Shown one piece after another: positions 1 to 7,132 of a DNA stretch of 11,805 nt. Location: contig JAVBSN010000103.1 in the NCBI GenBank assembly GCA_031547045.1, positions 1 through 11,805 on the forward strand, in the 5' to 3' direction. Position 1 is the first letter of the stretch; the number at the start of each line of letters is the position of its first letter. Origin of the DNA: JAVBSN01 sp031547045 (GTDB lineage: Bacteria > Bacillota > Clostridia > Lachnospirales > Lachnospiraceae). The translations under genes were made by a program, and so were the position numbers. The notes under the pieces are model-generated. The model had not been told where the DNA came from, ran no database searches, and saw only the letters and a program-made list of their open reading frames with translations.

Positions 1-427
1 AACAAAAGGAAGATATTCATTACGACTAATGTTAGACTTGGCAATAAATAATACAGGAGAATATATTACTGTAAAGAGTATTGCAGCAAGGCAGGATTTA
101 TCAGAGAAATATCTTGAGCAAATTATACCAATGTTAAGTAAAGCAGGATATTTAAAAAGTATTAGGGGAGCACAAGGTGGTTATAAATTAGCCAAAGAGC
201 CAAAAGACTATACAGTAGGTATGATATTAAGAACTATTGAGGGTAGTTTAGCGCCAGTAGCATGCTTAGATGATGAGCCAAATGAATGTCCTAGATATGA
301 CCAATGTGTTACTATAGAGGTTTGGAAACAGTTAAATGATGCAATAAATAATGTTGTAGATAATATAACAGTAGAAGATCTTGTTAACAGATATAAAGAA
401 AAAGGAACTATTGACTATATCATATAA
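1..427 (+). CDS. Rrf2/IscR-family transcriptional regulator, 5' end cut off by window
   Basis: This is a winged-helix DNA-binding repressor of the Rrf2 family, whose members sense Fe-S clusters, cysteine supply or redox state. The reading frame is open from base 2, before the first ATG at 29, and the residues there (TKGRYSLRLMLDLA) match the usual family start, so the gene begins a few codons outside the window and ATG 29 is not the true start. The helix-turn-helix region (VKSIAARQDLSEKYLEQI) and wing (GGYKLAKEPKDYTV) are clear. Three cysteines, at codons 263, 287 and 305, form C-x7-C-x5-C, in the place where IscR has its C-x5-C-x5-C cluster ligands, so an Fe-S cofactor is plausible. No isc, suf or cysteine gene is in view. 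The lipid kinase gene follows after 22 bases and may be cotranscribed. The family is secure; the regulon is unknown. Confidence 0.92.
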   Translation, partial: TKGRYSLRLMLDLAINNTGEYITVKSIAARQDLSEKYLEQIIPMLSKAGYLKSIRGAQGGYKLAKEPKDYTVGMILRTIEGSLAPVACLDDEPNECPRYDQCVTIEVWKQLNDAINNVVDNITVEDLVNRYKEKGTIDYII

Positions 428-449
428 TAAGCGAAATAAAGGAAGTAAT

Positions 450-1388
450 ATGTACAACTTTATTGTTAATCCAAAAGCTAGATCACATCAAGGTATAGCT
501 ATATGGAAAAAGATAAAAAATATATTAGAAGATAAGAATGTTCAATATAAAGAGTTTATGACCAAAGGACCTGGATATGCTAGAAAGGTAACGGATAAAA
601 TTACTAGAGATAGAGGTGTAAAACCTATTATTATAGTGTTAGGTGGAGACGGAACTTTAAATGAGGTTATAAATGGTATTAATTATATTGAAAATGTTAC
701 ATTAGGATACATTCCTATTGGTTCTAGTAATGATTTTGCTAGAGGCATGGGTTTGAATGGTAGCGAAGAAGAATTACTTAATGTTGTACTAAGTAATTTA
801 AAACATGAATACATTGATTATGGCATTGTGCGTGTAGGGGGTGAATCAAGAAGATATGTAGTTAGTTCGGGAATAGGTTATGATGCGGGAGTATGTTATG
901 AAACTAATTATTCTTCAATAAAGGTGTTACTTAATAAGTTGAGGCTAGGTAAATTTACTTATGTTGTAATAGCTTTAAAGCAACTTATAAAACAACCTTT
1001 AGTGGAGTGTAAGATTACATTTGATGATAGCACAGACATTGAATATAATAAGATGATTTTAATAGCAACCCATATACAAAAATATGAAGGTGGCGGTCTT
1101 ATGTTTTGTCCGGACGCTGATTATCAAGATGGTACATTAGATATGTGCGTGGCGAATAATATTTTTAAACCTAAGGTTTTACAAATACTACCTAAGGCTT
1201 ATAAGGGAGAACACATAAAGTTTAAGGGGATAACGACTTATAAATGTACTAAAGCAAAAGTAAAGGTAAATAGACCATTATATGTTCATACAGATGGAGA
1301 AAGCTTTGTATTAGAAAATGGAACAATAGAGCATATGGAAGTAGAGTTTGCTAATTCTGTAGATAAAATAAAGTTTATCGTTGGTTAG
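450..1388 (+). CDS. Diacylglycerol/lipid kinase family protein (YegS/DgkB-like)
   Basis: A soluble ATP-dependent lipid kinase of the diacylglycerol kinase catalytic family, likely acting at the inner face of the membrane in phospholipid recycling. I chose the ATG at 450 because AAAGGAAG lies 4 bases upstream and the protein then begins MYNFIVNPKA, the family's usual first strand; the frame is open back to 381, but that would overlap the regulator. The product is 312 residues, a normal length. Signatures are the nucleotide-binding GGDGT loop (65-69) followed by NEVINGI, GSSNDFAR (91-98), GGG (214-216) with P221 and DGTLD (227-231), and TDGE (281-284). The exact substrate (diacylglycerol, undecaprenol-type lipid or other) cannot be told from sequence. 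It may share a transcript with the upstream regulator. No clear terminator follows. Confidence 0.93.
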   Translation: MYNFIVNPKARSHQGIAIWKKIKNILEDKNVQYKEFMTKGPGYARKVTDKITRDRGVKPIIIVLGGDGTLNEVINGINYIENVTLGYIPIGSSNDFARGMGLNGSEEELLNVVLSNLKHEYIDYGIVRVGGESRRYVVSSGIGYDAGVCYETNYSSIKVLLNKLRLGKFTYVVIALKQLIKQPLVECKITFDDSTDIEYNKMILIATHIQKYEGGGLMFCPDADYQDGTLDMCVANNIFKPKVLQILPKAYKGEHIKFKGITTYKCTKAKVKVNRPLYVHTDGESFVLENGTIEHMEVEFANSVDKIKFIVG

Positions 1389-1389
1389 G

Positions 1390-1418
1390 TTGAAAAACAG
1401 AGTTTGTCGCCCTAACAT
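1390..1418 (+). promoter_or_regulatory. Candidate sigma-A promoter of fabV
   Basis: TTGAAA (1390-1395; 5 of 6 consensus bases) and TAACAT (1413-1418; 4 of 6) are 17 bases apart, which would start transcription near 1425 and leave a leader of about 100 bases before fabV. A second, weaker possibility is TTGCAA (1432-1437) with TATTAA (1455-1460), also 17 bases apart. AT-rich DNA yields such matches by chance, so the call is moderate. Confidence 0.4.
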
Positions 1419-1422
1419 TGTT

Positions 1423-1448
1423 ATTTCATTCTTGCAAGCAAGTGAAAT
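1423..1448. promoter_or_regulatory. Bulged inverted repeat, candidate operator or leader hairpin
   Basis: The left arm ATTTCA-tt-CTTGC and the right arm GCAAG-TGAAAT pair over 11 positions, with a 2-base bulge in the left arm and only AA between the arms. It sits at the predicted start site of the fabV promoter and overlaps the -35 box of the alternative promoter, where a repressor would block transcription. It does not match the FapR or FabT operator sequences as I recall them. As RNA it could form a hairpin by opening the innermost pair, but no T-run follows, so it is not a terminator. Confidence 0.35.
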
Positions 1449-1470
1449 CATACATATTAAAATGTTGCAG

Positions 1471-1497
1471 ACTAAGGTTCTATGTGATAGAATTAGT
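1471..1497. promoter_or_regulatory. Second bulged inverted repeat in the fabV leader
   Basis: ACTAA-gg-TTCTAT pairs with ATAGAA-TTAGT across a GTG loop. This gives 11 pairs with a 2-base bulge in the left arm, and the inner six pairs are perfect. It lies 35 bases before the fabV start codon and ends 18 bases before the ribosome binding site at 1516-1521. No T-run follows, so it is more likely a leader hairpin or protein site than a terminator. Confidence 0.35.
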
Positions 1498-1531
1498 TGG
1501 ATAATCAAAGTTTTTAGGAGGAATATATTTA

Positions 1532-2689
1532 ATGATAGTAGAACCAAAAGTAAAAGATTATATATGTACAACAGCACATCCAGAAGGCTGTAAAGAGAAT
1601 GTAAGAAGACAGATTGAATATACAAAAGCACAAGGTAAATTAGAGGGACATAAAAATGTTTTAATAATAGGCGCATCAACAGGTTATGGTTTAGCTACAA
1701 GGATTGCAGCCGCATATAGATATGGAGCAGCAACAATAGGTATTGCATTTGAGAGAGAAGCAAAGGGGAAACGTACAGCTACAGCAGGATGGTACAATAC
1801 AAAGGCTTTTGATGAATTTGCAAATGCAGACGGTTATTATGCTACATCAATAAATGGTGATGCATTTTCTAGAGCTATAAAAGATGAAACTATTGAACTT
1901 ATTAAAAAAGATATGGGCAAGGTAGATTTGGTCATATATAGTCTTGCGGCTCCAAGAAGAACAACAGAAGACGGAACAACATATACATCTGCATTAAAGA
2001 CAACAGAGGGTATATTTACAAATAAATCATTTGATTTTAAAACTAACAGTGTTATTGAAGAATCTTTAGGTCAAGCCACAGAAGAAGAAATTACTTCAAC
2101 TGTTAAAGTAATGGGAGGAGAAGATTGGAAGGATTGGATAGATGCATTAGATAATGCTGGTGTACTAGAAGATGGTGCAACTACACTTGCATATTCATAT
2201 ATTGGTCCAGAACTTACATATCCAGTATACTTTAATGGTTCAATAGGTATGGCTAAGAGGCATTTGTACGATACTTCAATAGCTATTACTGAGGAATATG
2301 CTAGTAAAAATGTCAAAGCATATATCTCAGTTAATAAAGCATTAGTCACTCAATCAAGTTCAGCAATTCCAGTAGTACCACTATACTTATGTATTTTATA
2401 TAAACTTATGAAGGAAAATGGAAACCACGAGGGTTGTATTGAACAAATGAATAGAATGTTTGATGAAAAACTTGTTGGAGAAGTTAAGGTGGATGATGAA
2501 GGAAGAATTCGCCTTGATGATTACGAGATGGAAGAAAGTTTACAAAAGGCAATTATTGAATGCTGGGATAAAGTAACAACAGAAAATGTTATGGAGTTAG
2601 CTGATATAGATGGATATTGGGAAGACTTCTATAATATGTTTGGATTTAAGTTTGATAATATTGATTACACAAAGGACGTTGAAGTATAG
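1532..2689 (+). CDS. fabV: FabV-type trans-2-enoyl-ACP/CoA reductase (NAD(P)H)
   Basis: This reductase reduces the trans-2 double bond of enoyl-ACP (fatty acid elongation) or enoyl-CoA such as crotonyl-CoA (the Ter branch of the same family, used for butyrate formation). It is 385 residues, near the family's usual 390-400. The start is fixed by AGGAGG at 1516-1521, 10 bases before the ATG. The N-terminus (IVEPKVKDYICTTAHPEGC) is typical. The cofactor loop is GASTGYG (47-53). The catalytic pair is Y233-x8-K242, the longer tyrosine-lysine spacing that sets FabV/Ter apart from FabI. SLAAPRR and the AKRHL stretch after the catalytic lysine also fit. No other fatty acid or butyrate genes are nearby, so the ACP versus CoA substrate is open. 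Upstream lie a candidate promoter and two inverted repeats. Confidence 0.95.
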   Translation: MIVEPKVKDYICTTAHPEGCKENVRRQIEYTKAQGKLEGHKNVLIIGASTGYGLATRIAAAYRYGAATIGIAFEREAKGKRTATAGWYNTKAFDEFANADGYYATSINGDAFSRAIKDETIELIKKDMGKVDLVIYSLAAPRRTTEDGTTYTSALKTTEGIFTNKSFDFKTNSVIEESLGQATEEEITSTVKVMGGEDWKDWIDALDNAGVLEDGATTLAYSYIGPELTYPVYFNGSIGMAKRHLYDTSIAITEEYASKNVKAYISVNKALVTQSSSAIPVVPLYLCILYKLMKENGNHEGCIEQMNRMFDEKLVGEVKVDDEGRIRLDDYEMEESLQKAIIECWDKVTTENVMELADIDGYWEDFYNMFGFKFDNIDYTKDVEV

Positions 2690-2718
2690 TATATAGCCTA
2701 GCATTAGGAGATGATAGT

Positions 2719-3258
2719 GTGATTACCCATAGACGAATTAGAAGATATATGAATAAATACCCTAATCAAGAATATGGTACCAAACTAATTAAGAATCAGC
2801 ATGATTATGTAGAAGAAGCAGGAACATATGGAATATTAGGTAGTATACCTGCAAATGCATGTGGATCTGTAGCTTATCACAATATTTTATGTATGATGAA
2901 TAGACCAGTTAAGTATAGTGAAACACTAAGCTATATAAGAAGAAAGTGGTTGTTTTATACATTCATGGGAGGTCTAGGTGGTACAGATGTTTTTTCTGTA
3001 TATAGAATGTTGCGAAAACAAGGTCTTACATTAAAACTGTATATTAATAAAAAGAAAATACCCAAAAACTATGATGCATATTTAATATTTTTTAGATTTA
3101 AGAATTTCTTTCATGGTCATTTTACAGCGGCTAGATATGAGATTATTAATGGTAAGAAACGATTAGTTACTTATAATAATTATGTTATTAGTGATGACTT
3201 TAATTCCTATCGCAAGAATAGAAAAGCATGGCTTATGTTGGTTTGGGGTGTCAGATAA
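2719..3258 (+). CDS. Uncharacterised papain/C39-like cysteine peptidase-type protein
   Basis: I do not recognise a named gene here. The GTG start at 2719 is chosen because TAGGAG (2705-2710) is 8 bases upstream; an in-frame ATG at 2749 has no such site. The 179-residue protein has no signal peptide and no convincing membrane helix, and is basic (KNQH, RRKW, NKKKIPKN, RKNRK). Its layout resembles C39-like/papain-fold peptidases: a cysteine followed by glycine at a helix start (NACGSVAYHN, C48), then a glycine-rich turn (GGLGGTD, 84-90), a hydrophobic strand (YDAYLIFFRF), a histidine at a strand start (HGHFTAARY, H134 or H132), and an asparagine-containing strand (TYNNY, N153/N154) that could complete a triad. 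It starts 29 bases after fabV, probably on the same transcript, and ends just before the riboflavin promoter. Peptidase activity is inferred from the pattern only. Confidence 0.7.
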   Translation: MITHRRIRRYMNKYPNQEYGTKLIKNQHDYVEEAGTYGILGSIPANACGSVAYHNILCMMNRPVKYSETLSYIRRKWLFYTFMGGLGGTDVFSVYRMLRKQGLTLKLYINKKKIPKNYDAYLIFFRFKNFFHGHFTAARYEIINGKKRLVTYNNYVISDDFNSYRKNRKAWLMLVWGVR

Positions 3259-3266
3259 TATAACAG

Positions 3267-3295
3267 TTGACAATTTAATAGGATTGTGACATTAT
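3267..3295 (+). promoter_or_regulatory. Promoter of the riboflavin operon
   Basis: A perfect TTGACA -35 (3267-3272) lies 17 bases before CATTAT (3290-3295), which carries the extended -10 TG at 3287-3288. Transcription would start near 3302, a few bases ahead of the riboswitch, which is exactly the expected arrangement. Confidence 0.8.
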
Positions 3296-3308
3296 GTAAA
3301 AGTGATAA

Positions 3309-3428
3309 TTCTTCAGGGCAGGGCGTAATTCCCTACCGGCGGTGTGTAATACTTACAAGCCCGCGAGCCGTTAAGGCATGATCTGGTGTGATTCCAGAGC
3401 CGACAGTATAGTCTGGATGTGAGAAGAA
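3309..3428 (+). ncRNA. FMN riboswitch (RFN element)
   Basis: This leader RNA binds flavin mononucleotide directly and controls the downstream riboflavin genes. The conserved core is plain: AGGGCAGGG, ATTCCCTACCGGCGGT, AAGCCCGCGAGCC, GATCTGGTGTGATTCCAGAG and CCGACAGTATAGTC-GGATG, in the canonical order. The closing helix P1 is TTCTTC (3309-3314) with GAAGAA (3423-3428). It lies between the operon promoter and an intrinsic terminator ahead of ribD, so control is most likely transcriptional: FMN-bound RNA terminates and free RNA reads through. Confidence 0.97.
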
Positions 3429-3448
3429 GTTATGATTATGATATTTCT

Positions 3449-3479
3449 ATGCCCTAAGAGTATTCTTAGGGTATTTTTT
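3449..3479 (+). terminator. Riboswitch-controlled intrinsic terminator before ribD
   Basis: CCCTAAG (3452-3458) and CTTAGGG (3465-3471) form a perfect 7-bp stem around a six-base loop. The stem extends by a G-T and two A-T pairs to 3449/3474 and is followed by six T (3474-3479). It begins 20 bases after the aptamer and ends before the ribD ribosome binding site. This is the OFF structure of the riboswitch expression platform. Confidence 0.92.
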
Positions 3480-3516
3480 ATGTGTTAACAATGAACCGAG
3501 TCAAGGGAGGATTGTA

Positions 3517-4605
3517 ATGGATATTAAATATATGGAGAAAGCCATAGATTTGGCAATAAAGGGGATTGGCAAGGTTAATCCTAATCCGCTTGTAGGAGCA
3601 GTAATAGTTAAAAATGATGAAATAATTGGTGAAGGTTATCATGAATATTATGGTGGTCTACATGCAGAGAGAAATGCAATAGAAAATCTTAGTGAAGATG
3701 CAGAAGGAGCAGAGATGTATGTAACTCTAGAACCTTGCAGTCATTATGGAAAACAACCTCCTTGTGTAGAAGCAATAGTAGAAGCTGGAATCAAGAAAGT
3801 GTATATTGGCTCAAATGATCCTAATCCACTTGTAGCGGGTAAGGGAATTAAATATCTTGAAGATAATGGAGTAGAAGTTGTTACAGGTATACTAAAAAAA
3901 GAATGTGATGATATAAACAAGGTATTCTTTCATTATATAACAACTAAAATGCCATATGTGGTAATGAAATTCGCACAGACTTTAGATGGTAAAATAGCAA
4001 CTCATATTGGAGAAAGTAGATGGATAACAGGTGAAGTAGCAAGAGAATATGTTCATTACACAAGAAACAAGCTTACAGGAATTATGGTTGGAATAGGAAC
4101 AGTACTTAATGATGATCCCCTACTTACTTGTAGAATAGAGGGTGGAAGAAACCCAATCAGAATAGTTTGTGATAGCAAATTATTTACACCATTTGATTCA
4201 CAATTAGTAAAGACAGCAAGAGAAGTTAAGACTTATATTGCAACTTGTTCAGAAGATGAAACTTTAAAGCAAAAATATATTGATGAAGGAATAGAGATTC
4301 TTCAAGTAGGACAAATAGATGGACATATTGACTTAAAAGATTTAATGACTCAATTAGGTGAATTAGGAATAGATAGTATATTACTTGAAGGTGGAGGAAC
4401 ACTTAATTATAGTGCTCTTAAAGCAGGCTTAATCAAAGAAGTTCATACATACATAGCTCCGAAAATATTTGGTGGAGCAGGAATATACTCGCCAGTTGGT
4501 GGCGAAGGAGTAGAATATCCAGATCAAGCATTTTTATTCCAGAAGCCAAAGATAATGAGAATGGGTGATGATATTTTAATAGAATATGAGGTAAAAAATA
4601 AGTAA
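3517..4605 (+). CDS. ribD: Bifunctional riboflavin deaminase/reductase RibD
   Basis: A cytoplasmic enzyme for the second and third steps of the pyrimidine branch: it deaminates 2,5-diamino-6-ribosylamino-4(3H)-pyrimidinone 5'-phosphate and then reduces the ribosyl side chain with NADPH. It has 362 residues, the normal length. The N-terminal deaminase (about 1-145) has the zinc site H49-A-E51 and P-C74...P-P-C83. The C-terminal reductase (about 146-360) has KFAQTLDGKIA, SRWITG, GIGTVLNDDP and LLEGGGTLN. AAGGGAGG (3503-3510) sits 6 bases before the ATG. It is the first gene of the FMN-riboswitch operon, and its stop codon shares one base with the ribE start, which suggests translational coupling. 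Confidence 0.97.
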   Translation: MDIKYMEKAIDLAIKGIGKVNPNPLVGAVIVKNDEIIGEGYHEYYGGLHAERNAIENLSEDAEGAEMYVTLEPCSHYGKQPPCVEAIVEAGIKKVYIGSNDPNPLVAGKGIKYLEDNGVEVVTGILKKECDDINKVFFHYITTKMPYVVMKFAQTLDGKIATHIGESRWITGEVAREYVHYTRNKLTGIMVGIGTVLNDDPLLTCRIEGGRNPIRIVCDSKLFTPFDSQLVKTAREVKTYIATCSEDETLKQKYIDEGIEILQVGQIDGHIDLKDLMTQLGELGIDSILLEGGGTLNYSALKAGLIKEVHTYIAPKIFGGAGIYSPVGGEGVEYPDQAFLFQKPKIMRMGDDILIEYEVKNK

Positions 4606-5258
4606 TGTTTACTGGTATAGTAGAAGAAATAGGAACAATAAAAAGAATTGAAAAAGGTCAAGTATCATCTAGATTAGTGATTAGTGCAGATGTTGTTTTA
4701 CAAGATTCCAATGTTGGAGATAGTATATCAACAAATGGAGTATGCTTAACTGTTACGACTCTTAGTAAAAGTGAGTATACTGCTGATGTTATGGCAGAAA
4801 CATTAAGAAGAAGTTCTCTAGGCTTTCTTAAAACAGGGAGCAAGGTTAACTTAGAGAGAGCTATGGCGGCAAATGGAAGATTTGGAGGTCATATTGTTTC
4901 TGGACATATAGATGGTACTGGAACGGTAACTAATCTAACAAGAGAAGACAATGCAGTATGGGTAACTATAAGTACAGATACTAATATTTTAAAATATATA
5001 GTTGAAAAAGGGTCTATAGCAATAGATGGAATTAGTCTTACTGTTGCATATGTGGATAATGCTTGTTTTAAGGTTTCGGTGATTCCACATACAGCATCAA
5101 ATACAACATTACTAGATAAGAAAATAGGAGACATAGTTAACTTAGAATGTGACATTATAGGAAAATATGTTGAGAAATTAATGTCTGTTAGTAATGATGA
5201 GGACAACTCTCGTGGATCAGGAATAACAATGGATTTTTTAGCCAAGCATGGTTTTTAA
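4605..5258 (+). CDS. ribE: Riboflavin synthase (alpha subunit type)
   Basis: This enzyme dismutates two molecules of 6,7-dimethyl-8-ribityllumazine to riboflavin and the ribitylaminopyrimidine, the last step of the pathway. Its 217 residues form two tandem lumazine-binding barrels: domain 1 (about 1-97) with the invariant start MFTGIVEE and ISTNGVCLTV (41-50), and domain 2 (from GGHIVSGHIDG, 94-104) with the matching IAIDGISLTV. The ATG overlaps the ribD stop (TAATG), with GAGGT 12 bases upstream inside ribD. It probably works as a homotrimer, possibly with the RibH shell. The name follows the ribDE(BA)H convention; some organisms call this gene ribC. Confidence 0.97.
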   Translation: MFTGIVEEIGTIKRIEKGQVSSRLVISADVVLQDSNVGDSISTNGVCLTVTTLSKSEYTADVMAETLRRSSLGFLKTGSKVNLERAMAANGRFGGHIVSGHIDGTGTVTNLTREDNAVWVTISTDTNILKYIVEKGSIAIDGISLTVAYVDNACFKVSVIPHTASNTTLLDKKIGDIVNLECDIIGKYVEKLMSVSNDEDNSRGSGITMDFLAKHGF

Positions 5259-5283
5259 TATATAATAAAATAAGAGGTGTAAT

Positions 5284-6492
5284 ATGGACATAATATTTAA
5301 TACAGTAGAAGAAGCTTTAGAGGATTTAAGACAAGGCAAAATAATAATGGTAGTTGATGATGAAGATAGAGAAAATGAAGGTGACTTAATAGTAGCTGCT
5401 GAATATGCTACACCAGAAGCAGTTAACTTTATGGCATCATATGCAAAAGGACTTATATGTATGCCTATGTCAGATGAATATGCAACTAAATTAGACTTAG
5501 GTCAAATGGTTAAGATGAATACAGATAATCACTGTACAGCATTTACAGTATCAATTGATCATGTGGATACAACAACAGGAATATCAGCAGTAGAGCGTTC
5601 TGTAACAGCAATGAAGACTGTTGAAGAAGGTGCAAGGCCAGAAGATTTTAGAAGACCAGGGCATATGTTTCCACTTGTTGCAGTTGATGGTGGAACTATC
5701 GAGAGAAGAGGTCATACAGAGGCTACAGTTGATTTAATGAAGGCAGCAGGACTAAAAGAAGTTGGTCTTTGTTGTGAGATAATGCAAGAAGATGGAACAA
5801 TGGCTAGACTTCCTAAATCAGCAGAGTATGCTAAGGAATGGGATATGAAGCTTATTTCTATAGAGGCACTTATTCAATATAGAAAAATACATGAGGTGTT
5901 TGTAGAGAGAGTCGCTACAGCAAAGATGCCCACAAAATATGGAGAATTTACTATATACGGTTATATTAATAAGTTAAATGGTGAACATCATGTAGCCTTA
6001 GTTAAAGGTGATATAACAGACAGAGCGCCGGTATTATGTAGAGTACATTCGGAATGTTTAACAGGTGATGCACTAGGTTCAGCTAGATGTGATTGTGGAC
6101 AACAATATGATGCAGCAATGAAGATGATAGCAGAAGAAGGAAGAGGCGTTTTACTATATATGAGACAAGAGGGAAGAGGAATAGGGCTAATTAATAAGAT
6201 TAGAGCCTATGAGCTTCAAGATCAAGGTCTTGATACGGTAGAAGCTAATCTAGAATTAGGATTTCCAGAAGATGCAAGGGACTATACTATAGGAACACAA
6301 ATATTAGTTGATATGGGAATTCATGAATTAAAGCTTATGACTAATAATCCGTTAAAAGTATATGGCATTGCAGGTTATGGATTAGAAATAGTTGAGAGAG
6401 TTCCACTAGTTATAGAAGCAGGAAAATATGATGAGTTTTATTTAAAAACTAAGCAAGAAAAGATGGGACATATTAATCTGATTACTAAGTAA
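5284..6492 (+). CDS. ribBA: Bifunctional DHBP synthase / GTP cyclohydrolase II RibBA
   Basis: A fusion enzyme that feeds both arms of riboflavin synthesis. The N-terminal 3,4-dihydroxy-2-butanone-4-phosphate synthase (about 1-200) converts ribulose 5-phosphate; it shows DDEDRENEGDL (25-35), with E32 as metal ligand, and RRGHTEA (141-147). The C-terminal GTP cyclohydrolase II (about 203-398) opens GTP. Its zinc cysteines are C258, C269 and C271 (C-x10-C-x-C), followed by RQEGRGIGL (294-302) and TNNPLKV (353-359). The length of 402 residues is normal and both active sites look complete. AAGAGGTG (5272-5279) lies 4 bases before the ATG. It starts 25 bases after ribE, on the same operon. Confidence 0.97.
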   Translation: MDIIFNTVEEALEDLRQGKIIMVVDDEDRENEGDLIVAAEYATPEAVNFMASYAKGLICMPMSDEYATKLDLGQMVKMNTDNHCTAFTVSIDHVDTTTGISAVERSVTAMKTVEEGARPEDFRRPGHMFPLVAVDGGTIERRGHTEATVDLMKAAGLKEVGLCCEIMQEDGTMARLPKSAEYAKEWDMKLISIEALIQYRKIHEVFVERVATAKMPTKYGEFTIYGYINKLNGEHHVALVKGDITDRAPVLCRVHSECLTGDALGSARCDCGQQYDAAMKMIAEEGRGVLLYMRQEGRGIGLINKIRAYELQDQGLDTVEANLELGFPEDARDYTIGTQILVDMGIHELKLMTNNPLKVYGIAGYGLEIVERVPLVIEAGKYDEFYLKTKQEKMGHINLITK

Positions 6493-6600
6493 AATATTTA
6501 GAATTAAAATATACAAACAATACTTAATGATGGTTGACATATCAGAGGTTTTAGTAAGTAGAGTACACAATAATATACAATATAGAAAGAGGTAAATAAT

Positions 6601-7062
6601 ATGAACGTAGTAGAAGGAAAATTAGTAGCAAGTGATATTAAAATAGGAATTGTAGCAGCAAGATTTAATGAATTTATTGTTTCAAAATTAATTGGTGGAG
6701 CAGTTGATGGATTAGTAAGACATAATGTATCAGAAGATAATATAACATTAGCTTGGGTGCCAGGAGCTTATGAGATTCCCCTTGCAGCAAAGAAGATGGC
6801 TGAATCAGGAAAATATGATGCAGTTATATGTTTAGGTACTGTAATTAGAGGAGCGACTAGTCATTATGATTATGTATGTGCAGAGGTTTCAAAGGGAGTT
6901 GCAACAGTATCACTTAATGCAAATGTACCTGTAATGTTTGGTATTCTTACAACTGATACAATAGAGCAAGCAATTGAAAGAGCTGGAACAAAAGCAGGAA
7001 ATAAAGGATATGATTGTGCATTAGGTGCAATTGAAATGGTTAATCTATTAAAACAAATGTAA
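6601..7062 (+). CDS. ribH: 6,7-dimethyl-8-ribityllumazine synthase
   Basis: This enzyme condenses the ribitylaminopyrimidine with dihydroxybutanone phosphate to form lumazine, the substrate of RibE. It has 153 residues, as expected. It carries F22 in ARFNEFI, the WVPGAYEIP loop (52-60), the catalytic H88 in GATSHYDYV, and R127 in ERAGTKAGNKG, which binds substrate phosphate. The family forms pentamers or 60-mer capsids. AAGAGGT (6587-6593) is 7 bases upstream. Unlike the tight ribD-ribE-ribBA spacing, 108 bases separate it from ribBA. That gap holds a lone TTGACA (6534-6539) without a good -10, so I see no secure separate promoter. Confidence 0.97.
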   Translation: MNVVEGKLVASDIKIGIVAARFNEFIVSKLIGGAVDGLVRHNVSEDNITLAWVPGAYEIPLAAKKMAESGKYDAVICLGTVIRGATSHYDYVCAEVSKGVATVSLNANVPVMFGILTTDTIEQAIERAGTKAGNKGYDCALGAIEMVNLLKQM

Positions 7063-7080
7063 ATAATTTTACTGGGGATG

Positions 7081-7115
7081 GAGCTTAATACTATATTAAG
7101 CTCTTATCTATTTGA
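7081..7115 (+). terminator. Likely intrinsic terminator after ribH
   Basis: GAGCTTAAT (7081-7089) and ATTAAGCTC (7095-7103) form a perfect 9-bp stem (10 with the A7090-T7094 pair), followed by a T-rich but interrupted tail (TTATCTATTT). It ends the riboflavin operon, probably incompletely given the weak tail. The next gene's ribosome binding site starts only 5 bases later, so readthrough into it is possible. Confidence 0.75.
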
Positions 7116-7132
7116 CACTAAGGAGAATGACA

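Noticed and set aside
29..31. ATG 29 as the true start of the Rrf2 regulator
   Set aside because: The frame is open upstream and encodes the conserved family N-terminus up to the window edge, so the real start lies outside.
1381..1593. Plus-strand open frame of 70 codons across the fabV leader
   Set aside because: It overlaps the fabV start in another frame and has no convincing ribosome binding site; the leader is better explained by regulatory structure.
1311..1679. Minus-strand open frame of 122 codons over the kinase end and fabV start
   Set aside because: It spans two real genes, is a run of hydrophobic residues typical of reverse reading of AT-rich DNA, and has no ribosome binding site or family resemblance.
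4889..5245. Minus-strand open frame inside ribE
   Set aside because: It is the reverse of a fully conserved riboflavin synthase sequence, with no start signals of its own.
6485..6501. Hairpin at the ribBA stop codon (CTAAGTA/TATTTAG) as a terminator
   Set aside because: The stem is short, AT-rich, contains a G-T pair and has no T-tract after it.
7112..7117. Perfect TTGACA before the HAD gene as a promoter
   Set aside because: A -10 box at proper distance would fall inside the coding region after the start codon, so it cannot drive this gene.
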